Shown: in pieces, positions 35,305 through 46,600 of the stretch | How the letters are laid out: each line of letters begins with the position of its first letter | Position numbering within the stretch: the first letter of the stretch is position 1 | DNA from: Cornus controversa | Lineage: Eukaryota > Streptophyta > Magnoliopsida > Cornales > Cornaceae | NCBI GenBank assembly: GCA_026545225.1 | Contig: CM048847.1 | Coordinates: forward strand, 11,712,501 to 11,776,500 | DNA: 64,000 nucleotides | Direction of reading: 5' to 3' | Translations under genes and position numbers: made by a program | The notes under the pieces: generated by a model | Database searches by the model: none | Seen by the model: only the letters and a program-made list of their open reading frames with translations | What the model was told of the DNA's origin: nothing

Positions 35305-38300
35305 CCCAAATCAAAGTTGCATTTTGCTGATGTTAAACATCAGGTCACCAAGACCTTAGACTTGGCAAACCAAAAGTTATATAACTGGAAACTAAATCAA
35401 AAGCCAAATCTATAACAAAGTTTCAACTGGAACTTAGAACTACAAATGAATATTGTTTCAAATATCCCTCTCTTAAAAACATGTGATAATCTTTTGTGGC
35501 TTCAGCTTCTCAGCATCATTCAACATGGATAAAGAGAGTCCTAATGGAAACTTTCAACCATACAAATATCTATACATACTTTTTAAATGAATTGCGGATA
35601 ACTTAATTACATTTATCAGTTCATAGTTTCATAGTAGAATCTTAATCTCTAATGCCATTCAACTATCTGAGCCTTGACCTCTTATGATTAGAAAATATGT
35701 GGATTATTGATTTATATGCAATAATCAAGATACCAGCAAGATCTTAGTAAACAATTCTGGAGGAAGGAAAAATATTGAAACTAGCACAATTAAAAATTTC
35801 CCATGCTTGTACCATTACACGTGGCAATATATGACTTTAAACTATGTTGAACTTGTTGCCTTTCCAGGTTGGGATGCATTACTGGGTGAATGCTATTATG
35901 CTAGCTCCTTTCATGTATATTGGGTGAATCCCATTTTGTCCAAGTTTAGGCTGGGTGTCTGAAATTGCTGAATGCTGACATTTACTTCCCTACTATTTGG
36001 CTATAAATACTTTCTATTATTGAGGATGAACAAAATCCTGAATTGCTTGTTCAAGAGCTCCCCTTCTTCAAGTAGCTACAATAAAATATGTCAATATCTA
36101 ATATCTATATTGAAACAATGATTATATTTTTGTGTATATCTAGTGTTGCCCACATATTAAGAATGATTCCAATATGAAAGATCTATTTTGAAACAATGAT
36201 TAGATTTTTGTGTACATGTAGTGCACACCACATATTTGGCTTAATGTCACAACATAACTTGGACATTGTTTTCATTTTCCCACTTATAGTTTTTTCTAAA
36301 TGCATTTTTAGTTTTTTACCATGTGGTTCAACCCCATCCCCCAGTCAGAGGTCATTGACTAATGGGTAACCACATGCATTTATATTTCTGAGTTAACACA
36401 ATACACACACACACTTATATACAGTACACATACAAAATGCCACATCTAGGATTTAAACAATTTTTGTTCCAAACTTTGTGCATTAGCTTTGTGAATTTGA
36501 GTAGAGTGGTCCATTGTATAGTTACCTCAAATTAATGTGAATATGTCTTATAGAAGCATCGGACAGCCAAGGGCTTCCCAAGTTGTCCAAGAGGACTTTC
36601 TTTATAGGGGGCTAGCTAAGCCCCTAGGACAGAGATAGAGTATATGATTTCTAGTACAAAGACTTTAGTTGTTTTGTCACATTTTTTTTATCTTTGTAAT
36701 GAGTGGAAAAACTTTCAAGTTGAAGACAAGAGAGAAAAAGGATACAAGTTGCAACTGCAGATTAATGATCACAGATTGAATATATAACAATATAACATGA
36801 TTGTCTTTATATTTATTTGAATACATACACAAATTATTGAGGTCATTGTGATCCTAGAGGAAGTTTTGATAAATTGAATTAGTTTTGGTATTTTCCTTCA
36901 ATTTGAACTAGAATTTGTACTTAATCTGGAGTGGATCACCTTTGTCTCACTTGGGAGAATTCCGAAGCTAAATAGATTCTTTGAATAATCCTTTGCTTGA
37001 TTTGGTTTCCCTCTTTTTTTTTTTACTTTTTTTGGAACAAAATGATTTCTCTCTTTCTCTATGTATATACTTTTTATATGAATGTATGCATGGGCTGTGG
37101 TCTTTACAAATTGAAACTACATCCAAAATATGCTTACATCTCCAGGTATCTCTTCCTTCACAATCACTTAGGATTTATGTTCTTAGCTCTTGCATTTAAT
37201 GAGTCGGAGGCCTAATTTGTTGGATTTGTTTCAAAGAAGATACTTGCGCTCATCCATTGTAATTGTTTCTATTTCTCAAAACTATTTTACAAGTATATTT
37301 CTTTGCTACTTAGCTGATCCCTTAAGATATCTGTCAATAAATTCTTATAATAAGCTTCATTTCTGGTCTAACTATACATTATTTATGACTTTTGGTGACC
37401 AGATAGGAGTTGGGCTGATGGGCTTTCAATAATTTGGGGGTATAAATGGAATATGCTTTTACGTCAGCAGTATTTTTGAATCAGCAAGTAAAGAGAACAT
37501 TTATGAAATTATGATTGATTTCACCAGAAAAGGCTACAAGGGGATTGATCAAAACTCCTCACATGAGAGGAAGAGGGTTGAAAGAAAACCTTGGAAGTCT
37601 GAACTCTTGATTCTCTCCACTTTGCATCTAGTTAACCCTATATAATTGTAACTTCAGACCATATGTTTATAGTCTCCATTAGCTCATATTAGCAGATTTA
37701 TTTTTCGTCTTTTAGGAGTAAATTAAGTTAACCAGCTTTGAGCATTAAATTGATAACTCAAATTAACTCAAAGAAGCCTTACCTCAACTATTTAAGGTCA
37801 TCAATGTGAATCATGAAACCCATTACAGCCCGAGACTACCTTTATGTCAGCAAAAGTGGCCATATTTTAAAGCCTTCCTTAAAATACTAAAAGCAACAAA
37901 GGACATGAAACAAAGAAACATGCTCTCAATTGTTGACCACAATTGCCCAGTTTATGAAAAATCTCATAAAAGAACCTAGAGAAGGGCTTGTTCAAAGTGT
38001 TGGAATGTTATCATAAAAGTGCACAAATCATAGAATGAAGAGTATTACTTGTCTAAAGGGCCTTAATATTGCAGGAGCGGATGAACTGACTCGAAGAAAA
38101 TAAGATGAAAGCTATGCCTTATCAACTTAAATAATTCAATTTTATTATATTGTTGCTTCAAAATGAACGAAATGCTTATATTGGAGACTATGCTCCATAA
38201 TGACATTTTTTTACTCTAGAAAATAAAATAAAAATATGAAATAATATGAATAATTAGCAATGTCCATGTGCCCTTCTGTATGAGGATTTGACACATCCGA

Positions 38301-38477
38301 CGTGTAGATTTATACTCGTACCCGATACACATACCCGAGTTTAGGTAAGGTAGAGGGTCATTGCCTGTGAAATGGTAAAAAGTCGGACTAATAAGTGTGA
38401 GGTTGTAGGTTTGAGTCATTAACAACTACTTTGTGTGAAGTAATGTCAAAGGTTGGGTCCATCTTCAATCTTAGCCG
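33881..38477. other. Left interior of the CACTA element, non-coding
   Basis: AT-rich, with a TTA run (about 35018-35034), a TA run (35272-35301) and a direct duplication near 34480-34580 (ttttcaatcaaaatcaatactctttctaataatcaattcaattta, twice). No protein family was recognised in the short frames. Captured host gene pieces cannot be excluded. Confidence 0.5.
35272..35301. repeat. TA microsatellite
   Basis: An uninterrupted TA run in the CACTA interior. Confidence 0.95.
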
Positions 38478-38482
38478 CCCAG
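38373..38482 (+). repeat. Possible tRNA-derived SINE, copy 1 (interrupted by Athila A)
   Basis: Box A-like tggtaaaaagtcgg (38373-38386) and box B-like ggtttgagtc (38408-38417) lie 35 bp apart, as in tRNA-derived SINEs. The sequence continues beyond Athila A from 51355 to about 51408. A second copy lies at 52275-52414. It may be only part of a local duplication. Confidence 0.3.
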
Positions 38483-39901
38483 TGATGTGGCTAAACTCGA
38501 ATTATATTGTAAGCTTAATTTTGCCCTTTTTATCAAAATATAATTTAACCACTCGCAAGAGCACGAATCTTTGTAGATACGGTTCTATAAAGAGGGTATC
38601 GATCCCACGAGGACTAGTCGCAATTGCCTTAAAGAAAGATTAATTCCACTTTAATCCTAAAAACAGGTTTTTGAATTTTTGTTTATAAACTATTGCATGA
38701 ATGTAATGACAATAAAATTAAAGAGTAAAGGATGGGAGAGAGAACTAGGGTTGGTTTCCACCACTAGCCATTCACATGTTCATAAGTGTAGAAAGCATGG
38801 GATTCATTAATTAAATGCCTAACAATGTCATTAGGCTTGTGACCTCAATGACATATCAAAAGATCAATGTGTTCATCCACCTATCATAATCCATCTTCAA
38901 TAAGCATAGCTCTTCAACCTAACTAACTATCTAATTACCCTACTCTCTAAGTGAACCTACATGCATCCAAACTACCTTATCTTGGCATGGTTTATACAAA
39001 CAAACACAACACATTCATTTAAACACCATTATCTAGCCATCATTTGCACTTCTTGTGGAATATGCAAATGTTGTGCATTCACATGAAGATTATACTCTAA
39101 GACAAGAATAAAACCAAAATCATATGAATATATAAAAGAAATGTTTTAGTGTACATGATCACTAGGCTAAATAATCAACATTTAATTACAAATCCCAAGT
39201 GCTACAAAGATGAACAAGTTTACATGGCTAGGGGTTGAAACCAACACCCTAGTAGAAGAGTTAGTTGCTCATGGTTGCCTTGCACTCTTCCATTGATGAA
39301 GAAAGTGAAGCTTCTTGGTCTGGTTCAGCTTCTCCTCTTCCTCTCCCGAAAGTCTCTCTTTTTGTTTGATGTGTCTTGAGAGATATATGAGATATGTGGC
39401 TTTTTGGTGCTTTAAGGCTTCCTTTTTCAACCTTGGGGCCCACCATATATATATATATATATACCAATATATATATCCCTTGTATCAAGAAGGTCCCCAA
39501 GGGTCTTGTTCAAGTCAAACAATCCCCCTAAGTTGTGCAAAAAGGGAGATTTTATTGCAAGTGGGAGAGCAGGTGAGCAAGTGGGCAAGTAGCTTCTGTA
39601 GAATCTCGATCAATCGAGATTGGATCTCGATTGATCGAGATTTTGATCAATCGAAATGAGATCTCGATCAATCGAGATCTCGATTGATCGAGATCAACAT
39701 CTCGATTGATCGAGATGCCTTTGGCTGCATTTCTGACTTTTCTCTTCAGCTGCAAAAAACCTTCAAACTTTGCTCCATTTACTACAAGACCTGTAATACA
39801 TCAAAAACACAAAAATACCGTAAACATATCTCGGTAATCATAAAAACAGAACTAACATATGCAATAAAAGGGTTCAAATGCATAGAATTGAACACTTATC
39901 A
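38483..39901 (-). repeat. 3' LTR of Athila A
   Basis: On the minus strand starts TGATAAGTGTTCAATT and ends TTTAGCCACATCA. It contains a TA microsatellite (about 39440-39470) and the palindromic word array at 39601-39717. Confidence 0.92.
39601..39717. repeat. Array of ATCTCGATTGATCGAGAT palindromes in Athila A LTR (3' copy)
   Basis: Six copies, 18 bp each with 8-bp arms around a CA or TG centre, nearly back to back. The 5' LTR has the matching array at 51053-51166. Confidence 0.9.
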
Positions 39902-39916
39902 CACCCCCAAACTTAC
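39902..39916 (-). other. Polypurine tract of Athila A
   Basis: Minus strand reads GTAAGTTTGGGGGTG directly before the 3' LTR, the presumed primer for plus-strand synthesis. The same text with the lead-in agggactagcaatat stands before the LTRs of B and C. Confidence 0.8.
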
Positions 39917-41690
39917 ATATTGCTAGTCCCTTAGCAATGCAATATTACAAAAATAAAATTAACTATCTTATACAAAAGTTTAATCATGCTCAGTTATTAC
40001 TAGATAAAGGGCGATCATCCGTTCATTTCACATTTGGCAAATGCAACAAGTATTACAGAACTATGTGGTCATTAGCAAAAATGGACTTTCACAAGCTGTA
40101 AATAAATGACGGTCCCCACATAATGGCCAGCCCGAGTAAACATACCAATTCCAACCCCAAAATCCTCTTTGAAAAGTGAACATGCATTCTAACGCGTGGC
40201 TTTTGTCATATTTGGAGAAGAAAATGAACAAATCTGTTTTTAAGAGAAAAACTTATTGAAAATGCTCGACACCGTTGTTCATTATCACAAAATTTCATGA
40301 TTGCTCATGTGCGGATGACAGTGTAATGCTTAGCTCTTTTTGCTTTCTTGCAAGCCCATGTAGCGGCATTGGGCCAATGACTCCCAAACCAATTGGTTTT
40401 AGGGCATTAGGTGAAGAAACACCCCTCGGACTTAATAATCGAGCTTACAAGGCGATGAGCTTGAGCAAGCCATCCGCTTATTAATGCTCAACCTTGCACA
40501 CTTATACGCGAATACTCCCTGCTTTGAGGCATAGAAATCCGGTTTATTGAGTGAGAAGGCTTATTGCAAATTTTTCTCTTTTTTTTTTTACAACAACCGG
40601 AAGAACATATTCTTTAAGTTGTTCAGATAAAAACAGAAATTTAAAAAAAAATTCCATTAGACTTATACCCCACAATTTAAAATGTATGTGTGCGAATTTG
40701 TGCGGTTAAGGACAAATTTAGGGCAAGAACTATACGTGCTCATATTTGGACAAAAATGTAAACCGTTCTAGCCTACTATATAGCTTGCAATGTTAATGTT
40801 CTTAACTACCTGCTGCATTTACCTCGGACATTTACTCGAATGATCTTCCTTTAAAAAGCAAGACATCATAGCAAGCATGCAAAAATATCAAGAAAACTGC
40901 TTTACAATGACACTCAATACTAAGACTGAACATTGCATGCATATGTAAGTGGTATAGCATACCGCACCCCCAAACTTATATGCAACATTGTCCTCAATGT
41001 TTGGACAAGAAGAACAAGGAAAGAAGTTACCGGGATTGCAGAATGCGACAAAAATGGTATTCCACAGTAGCGATCATCCTGCAAATAAGAAAAACCTACA
41101 CAGAACACCAACTGGATACCACGAGCATTAAAAGGAACAAAATGTATATGAAAAGAACATAATGAAATAATAATGCACAAACGGACAATGTCAAGATCAC
41201 TGCATATCTAAGGGTCTGAACTGGTGTTTCCCATTTGTTTAAGAGGTCTATGCGATAAGATATTGACTATCCAGGCACGCTAACGTATAGCATGCAAAGG
41301 GGCTGCCTTTTTTTATTACCGCCATACTGCGTTGAAGCAATCTCAACAGTATTGGGAATTTAAACCAGGCGGTAATAAACGAAAATCATCAACTGAATCG
41401 CATATAACAATTAGGCAAGTGGTACTACATACATAGTCAAAGTATATAGAATAGATATATTGACAGAAAGCAAAAATAAAGACAGGAAAGATAACACATG
41501 GTATAATAGAAAAGATAAATATAATCCATAAATATGAAAATGAGTTTAGTACAAAGTGTACATGCATCTGGAATACTCATAAAAAACTAAAAAGGAAAGA
41601 AAACATGGCCAACATGGCCTATCAAACATAAAGAAAGAAAAATACAGAAAGTAAAGCATAAAGGACAAATAAAAGCAGCTACTCGAGGGC
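39917..41690 (-). other. 3' untranslated region of Athila A
   Basis: No coding sequence is supported. It holds the conserved block with hairpin (40325-40420) shared with B and C. Confidence 0.7.
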
Positions 41691-42900
41691 GGGTGGTGGT
41701 GGTGGCTCGGTGGGAGTAGAGGTGGAGGTGGAAGCTCGTCCGGCAAGCAGGAACTGCAGGTCCTGCCGGAAGGCACGGAACTCGTCTAAAATAGCCCTCT
41801 AACCCTGTGCCAGAGATGAAATGTCCATCCGAATGCCTGCCAGCTGACTCTGCGTCACCTGGACATGCTCGTCAAAACCCTGTTGGAGCCGCTCTACGTC
41901 AACCGCTAGGCAGGAGTAGCCTATCGCTAGGATGTCATGCCGCTCTGCAGCAATATCCATCGCCTCCTCCTCCATCTCCTCATCATCGGACCCATCCCCT
42001 GCAGGCTCTCCCTCATCCATGTCCACCGGGGCATCCATATCTACATCGCCTGGTGGATCACCCTGGTGGTCCTGTCGCTCTAAGTGTCACCTCACCCGCT
42101 CCCAATGAGTAGATGTGAAGAGGGTGGGCGGTGCCAATTGAATGTCAGTATCACTGACTGGTATACTGGCACTACTGAGAAAAGCTGCGACCAGGAAAGG
42201 AAAGGGAAGCCGCCAACTCGCTGCTCGCCGCATCCTCTTGTTGACGAGGTCGTCCCAGACCTTGAACATCTGCCCTCATACCAGCGATGGGACAGAAAAC
42301 CACGTGCCTGTGTGGAAAGCATAGAGGCAACGGAGGAGGTCGCCTCTGCGCTCTACCACGTGCTGTAGGGGACATGCATTCTTGCTGAGAACGGTGTCCA
42401 AGAACCACAATCTGCTCGAGCACATCGATTTGGATGTGCAATTGTGACTGGGCGTGGTAAACGCCCCACCACACATGTCCATCACGATGGAGAACAGTGT
42501 CGAGTCTGCTGGAAGGGTGGCCCTGTAAAGCGGTCGACCGTCCTGGTCAACCATATCTGGCGACTGCTGGTGAGGGATGCCGAGCATCTGCGCAATCTGA
42601 CTCGGCATAATCGTAATCATCGTGGTGCCCATGACCGTCTCTAATGTGTCTGGCACTGTGCAGGAGTAAGTCATGCGCTCGTAGAAGACCTGCACTAAGC
42701 GCTCGTGTGCCACGTCAGTGGGAGGCACACACAATCGGTCGAGGCGATGCCTCCTGAGCTCGGCAACAGTCCATGCGCTGTCGGGACGCGTCTCGAACTC
42801 TCTTAAGTCAAAAATCTACTCCGGGTGAAACTTCTGAGACCGGAAGGCTCGCCCGGGCACGTCTTGAACAGAACTGGGGGCATTCTTCACCCTCGCCATA
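41691..42900 (-). pseudogene. Third open frame of Athila A (env-position, plant transposon protein domain), broken
   Basis: Starts near the ATG at 42900 (MARVKNAPSSVQDVP). The best-preserved part contains ERLVQVFYERM, MLGIPHQQSPD and SRLWFLDTVLSKNACPLQHVV, RCLYAFHTGTWFSVPSLV. Athila H has a matching protein (LWFLDAVLLKNICPIGHKTERR, ALYAIHFGHWLSFPQIV). A distal acidic and coiled-coil stretch follows (GDGSDDEEMEEEAMD ... VERLQQGFDEHVQVTQSQL). This is the place of the 'env-like' frame of Athila elements. No signal peptide or membrane helix is visible in the parts read, so a true envelope role is not supported. The function is unknown. Confidence 0.65.
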
Positions 42901-43570
42901 ATCTCAGAATAGTCTGCACTTTATTCCAAAAATTACGTAAATAAAAGATAAAAGAAGAGGAATACTAAACTAAGAATAAACTAAAAGAAGAGAGAAAAAA
43001 ATGAAAATGAGGTCCTAGTCCAGGGTGTTGACACATGTATTCAAAAGAATTTGATCTCAAAGAGGCAGCTTGAGCGGATGCAACCGAAATGATGGGTCAT
43101 GGTTGCAAACCGTACAATAAGCATTCAAAGCAAAAAAATGTAATATCTCACCCATACATGCATTCCTACCCCCCCCGAAACCCGCAAAATCTCATTACGA
43201 ATATCGCAAATGCACCCATCCAACCCAACATCAACTGTCTATGTTTATTACACCGTAAAACTATCAAAAATAGCGAGAAAGTATGCAAAATGTAGCCATG
43301 CATTATTTACCTGAAGGTGAAGATGATGAACGGCACACAAAGACGAAAACCCAACTCGTAGCCGCGAAGAGAAGAGCGTGCGAGTGCTAGCGGCGATCTC
43401 GGACTATGTCGAACGGTGGTGACTGATCGGGGATGGTAGATCAAGTGCGCGATAGTGCTCGGAGAAAGCCTTGGATCACTCAGAGAAGAGAATAAGTCGG
43501 ATGGTCTTTTGAAATGAGAGGGAAGCCCAACGGTTTAAATACTAATTCGGCTCACGTGCAGGCATCGCGT

Positions 43571-43850
43571 GTATCTCGATTGATCAAGATGTGCATCTCG
43601 ATCAATCGAGATTTCGATTGATCGAGATTTTATTTCGATCAATCGAGACTTTACTTCGATTAATCGAGATTTCATTTCGATCAATCGAAATTTCGATCGA
43701 TCGAGGACCTATCGAAGTGCTATCGAAGAATACTACCTCTCGGGACTTTGGATTTGGCAACTCTCTGCAATATCTCGATCAATCGAGACTGAGATCTCGA
43801 TCAATCGAAATCTCGATTGATCGAGATCTTGGTTTCGATCAATCGAGATG
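43571..43850. repeat. Internal array of ATCTCGATCAATCGAGAT words in Athila A, between pol and third frame
   Basis: About eleven words of the TCGATYRATCGA type in two blocks (43571-43700 and 43775-43850), separated by a spacer with ctctcgggactttgga and ctgcaatat that is shared with the array in the LTR of element 1. Confidence 0.88.
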
Positions 43851-44019
43851 CTCAAAAACAGCCAGCTTAAGTTAAGCTTCATGGACTTGGGTTTTTGGGA
43901 CTTAGATACAAAATTTCTTAGATACAAAACCTACTTTGGATTAAAAAGGGACATCATGGAAGCATGATAGCTACCATGGCTACGCCACCTTACACGTCTA
44001 TGGCACGACGTCCGGATCG

Positions 44020-45206
44020 GCTCACGAGTCAAAATATACGGGATCCGTCAAAGTGACAACATCCACGTATTCGGTGGTGACTTGGTCATCCACGCATACT
44101 TTTAAGCGCTGCCCATTTACTTTGAACAACGAGCCATCTTTCAAGTCCTTCAATTCCACCGCTCCATGGGGAGTGATGGAATTAACCAAAAATGGACCAT
44201 CCCAACGGGAGCGAAGTTTTTCGGGAAACAAATGGAGGTGTGAGTTGTACAACCATACCTTTTGGCCCGGCGAAAATGTTTTGACTCGAATATTACGATC
44301 ATGAAAGGCTTTGGACTTTGCCTTATAGATTTTCGCATTCTCATACGCGTCATGTCGCAATTCTTCCAATTCATTTAATTGAAGCTTTCGATTAGATCCG
44401 GCCTTTTGCATGTCAAAATTAAAAGTTTTGGTGGCCCACATAGCTTTGTGCTCCAATTCAACCGGAAGATGGCATGCTTTGCCATAAACCAACCGGTAAG
44501 GTGACATTCCAATGGGAGTTTTATATGCGGTTCAGTATGCCCATAATGCATCATTTAGTCGCAATGACCAATCTTTCTAGTCAGGCCGAACGGTTTTCTC
44601 AAGAATGTTCTTAATCTCCCTATTGGATACCTCTACTTGGCCACGAGTTTGAGGATGGTATGGGGTGGCGACTTTGTGTGTGACAGAGTATTTGGTAAGC
44701 AAGGTTCGAAGGAATCGGTTACAGAAATGTTTACCTCCGTCACTGATGATGGCCCGAGGCGTACCAAATCGGCTAAAAATATTAGCTTGAATGAACTTAA
44801 CCACGACTGCGTGATCATTGGTTTTGGTAGCAACGGCCTCTATCCACTTAGATACGTAGTCCACCGTCACAAGTATGTACTCATGACCAGTAGAGGGTGG
44901 AAATGGTCCCATGAAGTCAATGCCCCACACATCAAATATCTCAATAATAAGAATAGGGTTAAGAGGCATCATGTCCTTCCGAGACATCGCGTCGAGGCGC
45001 TGACATTGCTCACAAGAGCGGCAGAATGAATATGCATCCCGATGAAGTGTTGGCCAGAAAAATCCGCATTGAAGAATTTTTGCTGCGGTTTTCTTAGCAC
45101 TAAAATGTCCCCCACAAGCGAGTGTATGACAAAATTTGAGAATGCTTTGGAATTCACTGTTGGGTACACACTTACGAATTATTTGATCGGGGCAATATTT
45201 GAACAA
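44020..45206 (-). pseudogene. Integrase of Athila A, broken
   Basis: N-terminal HHCC zinc site ([16 protein letters not shown] ... FCRSCEQC), then catalytic core with DDE residues in [27 protein letters not shown] and [15 protein letters not shown]. The C-terminal part [22 protein letters not shown] ... [27 protein letters not shown] is also well preserved. The integrase inserts the cDNA into the host genome. All three acidic residues are recognisable. Confidence 0.88.
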
Positions 45207-45230
45207 TTGAGGATCATCCCAATAATATGA

Positions 45231-46600
45231 TTATGATTGGGAGAGGAAACGATCCTTCTCTTGCTTGGTCCAAGAAGATGGTATTTTACTGGTTGCCAAG
45301 TAATTAACCACATCCGCATACCAAGGGATACTCTCTTGAGAGATGACAAAGAGTTGTTCGTCCGGGAAGGATTCACAAACTGGAGTGAAATTATGGAGGG
45401 ATTCAACAAGAATTCTAGAAAGGTGGTCAGCCACCACATTTTCCGTTCCCTTTTTGTCTCCAATCTCAAAATTGAACTCTTGCAACAAGAGTATCCATCG
45501 GATCAACCTAGGCTTGGTGTCCTTTTTGGCCAAAAGATGCCGGAGGGCAGCATGGTCCGAATAGACAATGACCTTTGAACCTAATAAATAAGCTCGAAAC
45601 TTGTCTAATGCAAATACTACCGCAAGCAACTCCTTTTTCGTTGTGGTATAATTGATTTGAGCCTCGAAAAGAGTTTTACTTACGTAGTAGATGACATGTG
45701 GCAGTTTGTCTACTCGTTGCCCTAAGACCGCACCCATGGCATAATCGGATGCATCACACATGATCTCAAATGGGAGAGCCCAATTTGGAGGGATTAGAAT
45801 CGGGGCGATTGTGAGCATGGTGTGGAGTTTTTCAAAAGCGTTAAGGCACGCTTCATCAAAGGTAAAGCAAGACTCTTTTTCAAGAAGGCGACACAAAGGC
45901 CGAGAGATCTTGCTAAAGTCCTTGATGAAACGGCGATAAAAGCCCGTATGCCCAAGGAATGAACGAATCTCTCTCACCGTTGATGGTGGAGGAAGTTTGG
46001 AAATGAGTTCAACCTTGGCTTTATCAACCTCTATTCATCTCTTAGACACAATGTGCCCCAGGACAATACCCTCTTGAACCATAAAATGGCTCTTTTCCCA
46101 ACTAAGAATTAGGTTGGTCTCTCGACATCGTTTGAGAACACGGGATAGATTTTGGAGGCATGATTCAAATGAAGGCCCAAAAACAGAAAAATCATCCATG
46201 AACACTTCCAAAAATTTTTCCACCATGTCCGAGAAGATAGACATCATACACCGTTGAAAAGTTGCCGGCGTATTACATAACCCAAAGGGCATGCGTCTAT
46301 AAGCAAATGTGCCGAAGGGACATGTAAAGGTGGTTTTCTCTTGGTCCCTCGGGTCTATAGCAACCTGATTATAGCCGGAATATCCATCTAAAAAGTAATA
46401 AAAACTTTGCCCAGCTAATCTCTCCAAGATTTGATCAATAAATGGGAGGGGGAAGTGATCTTTTCGAGTGGCTGAATTTAATTTCCTATAATCTATGCAC
46501 ACTCTTTAGCCCGTGGTGGTGCGTTGGGGAACTAATTCACCCTTGTCATTTGGTTGCACCGTAATACCTGACTTCTTTGGAACCACTTGAGTGGGACTAA
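45231..46600 (-). pseudogene. Reverse transcriptase and RNase H of Athila A, broken
   Basis: RT motifs include [40 protein letters not shown] and the catalytic VFMDDFSVFG, followed by the connection domain ([20 protein letters not shown]) and RNase H ([59 protein letters not shown]). The text is close to Athila consensus and only lightly decayed. Confidence 0.9.

Noticed and set aside
37190-37432. 80-codon frame in the CACTA interior
   Set aside because: No recognisable domain, AT-rich composition and no neighbouring gene structure.
42084-42368. Plus-strand frames around the Athila A third frame
   Set aside because: They are antisense shadows of the GC-richer third frame.
43571-43850. CRISPR-like array of repeated palindromes
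   Set aside because: Spacing is irregular, the words alternate orientation, and the context is a plant retrotransposon.
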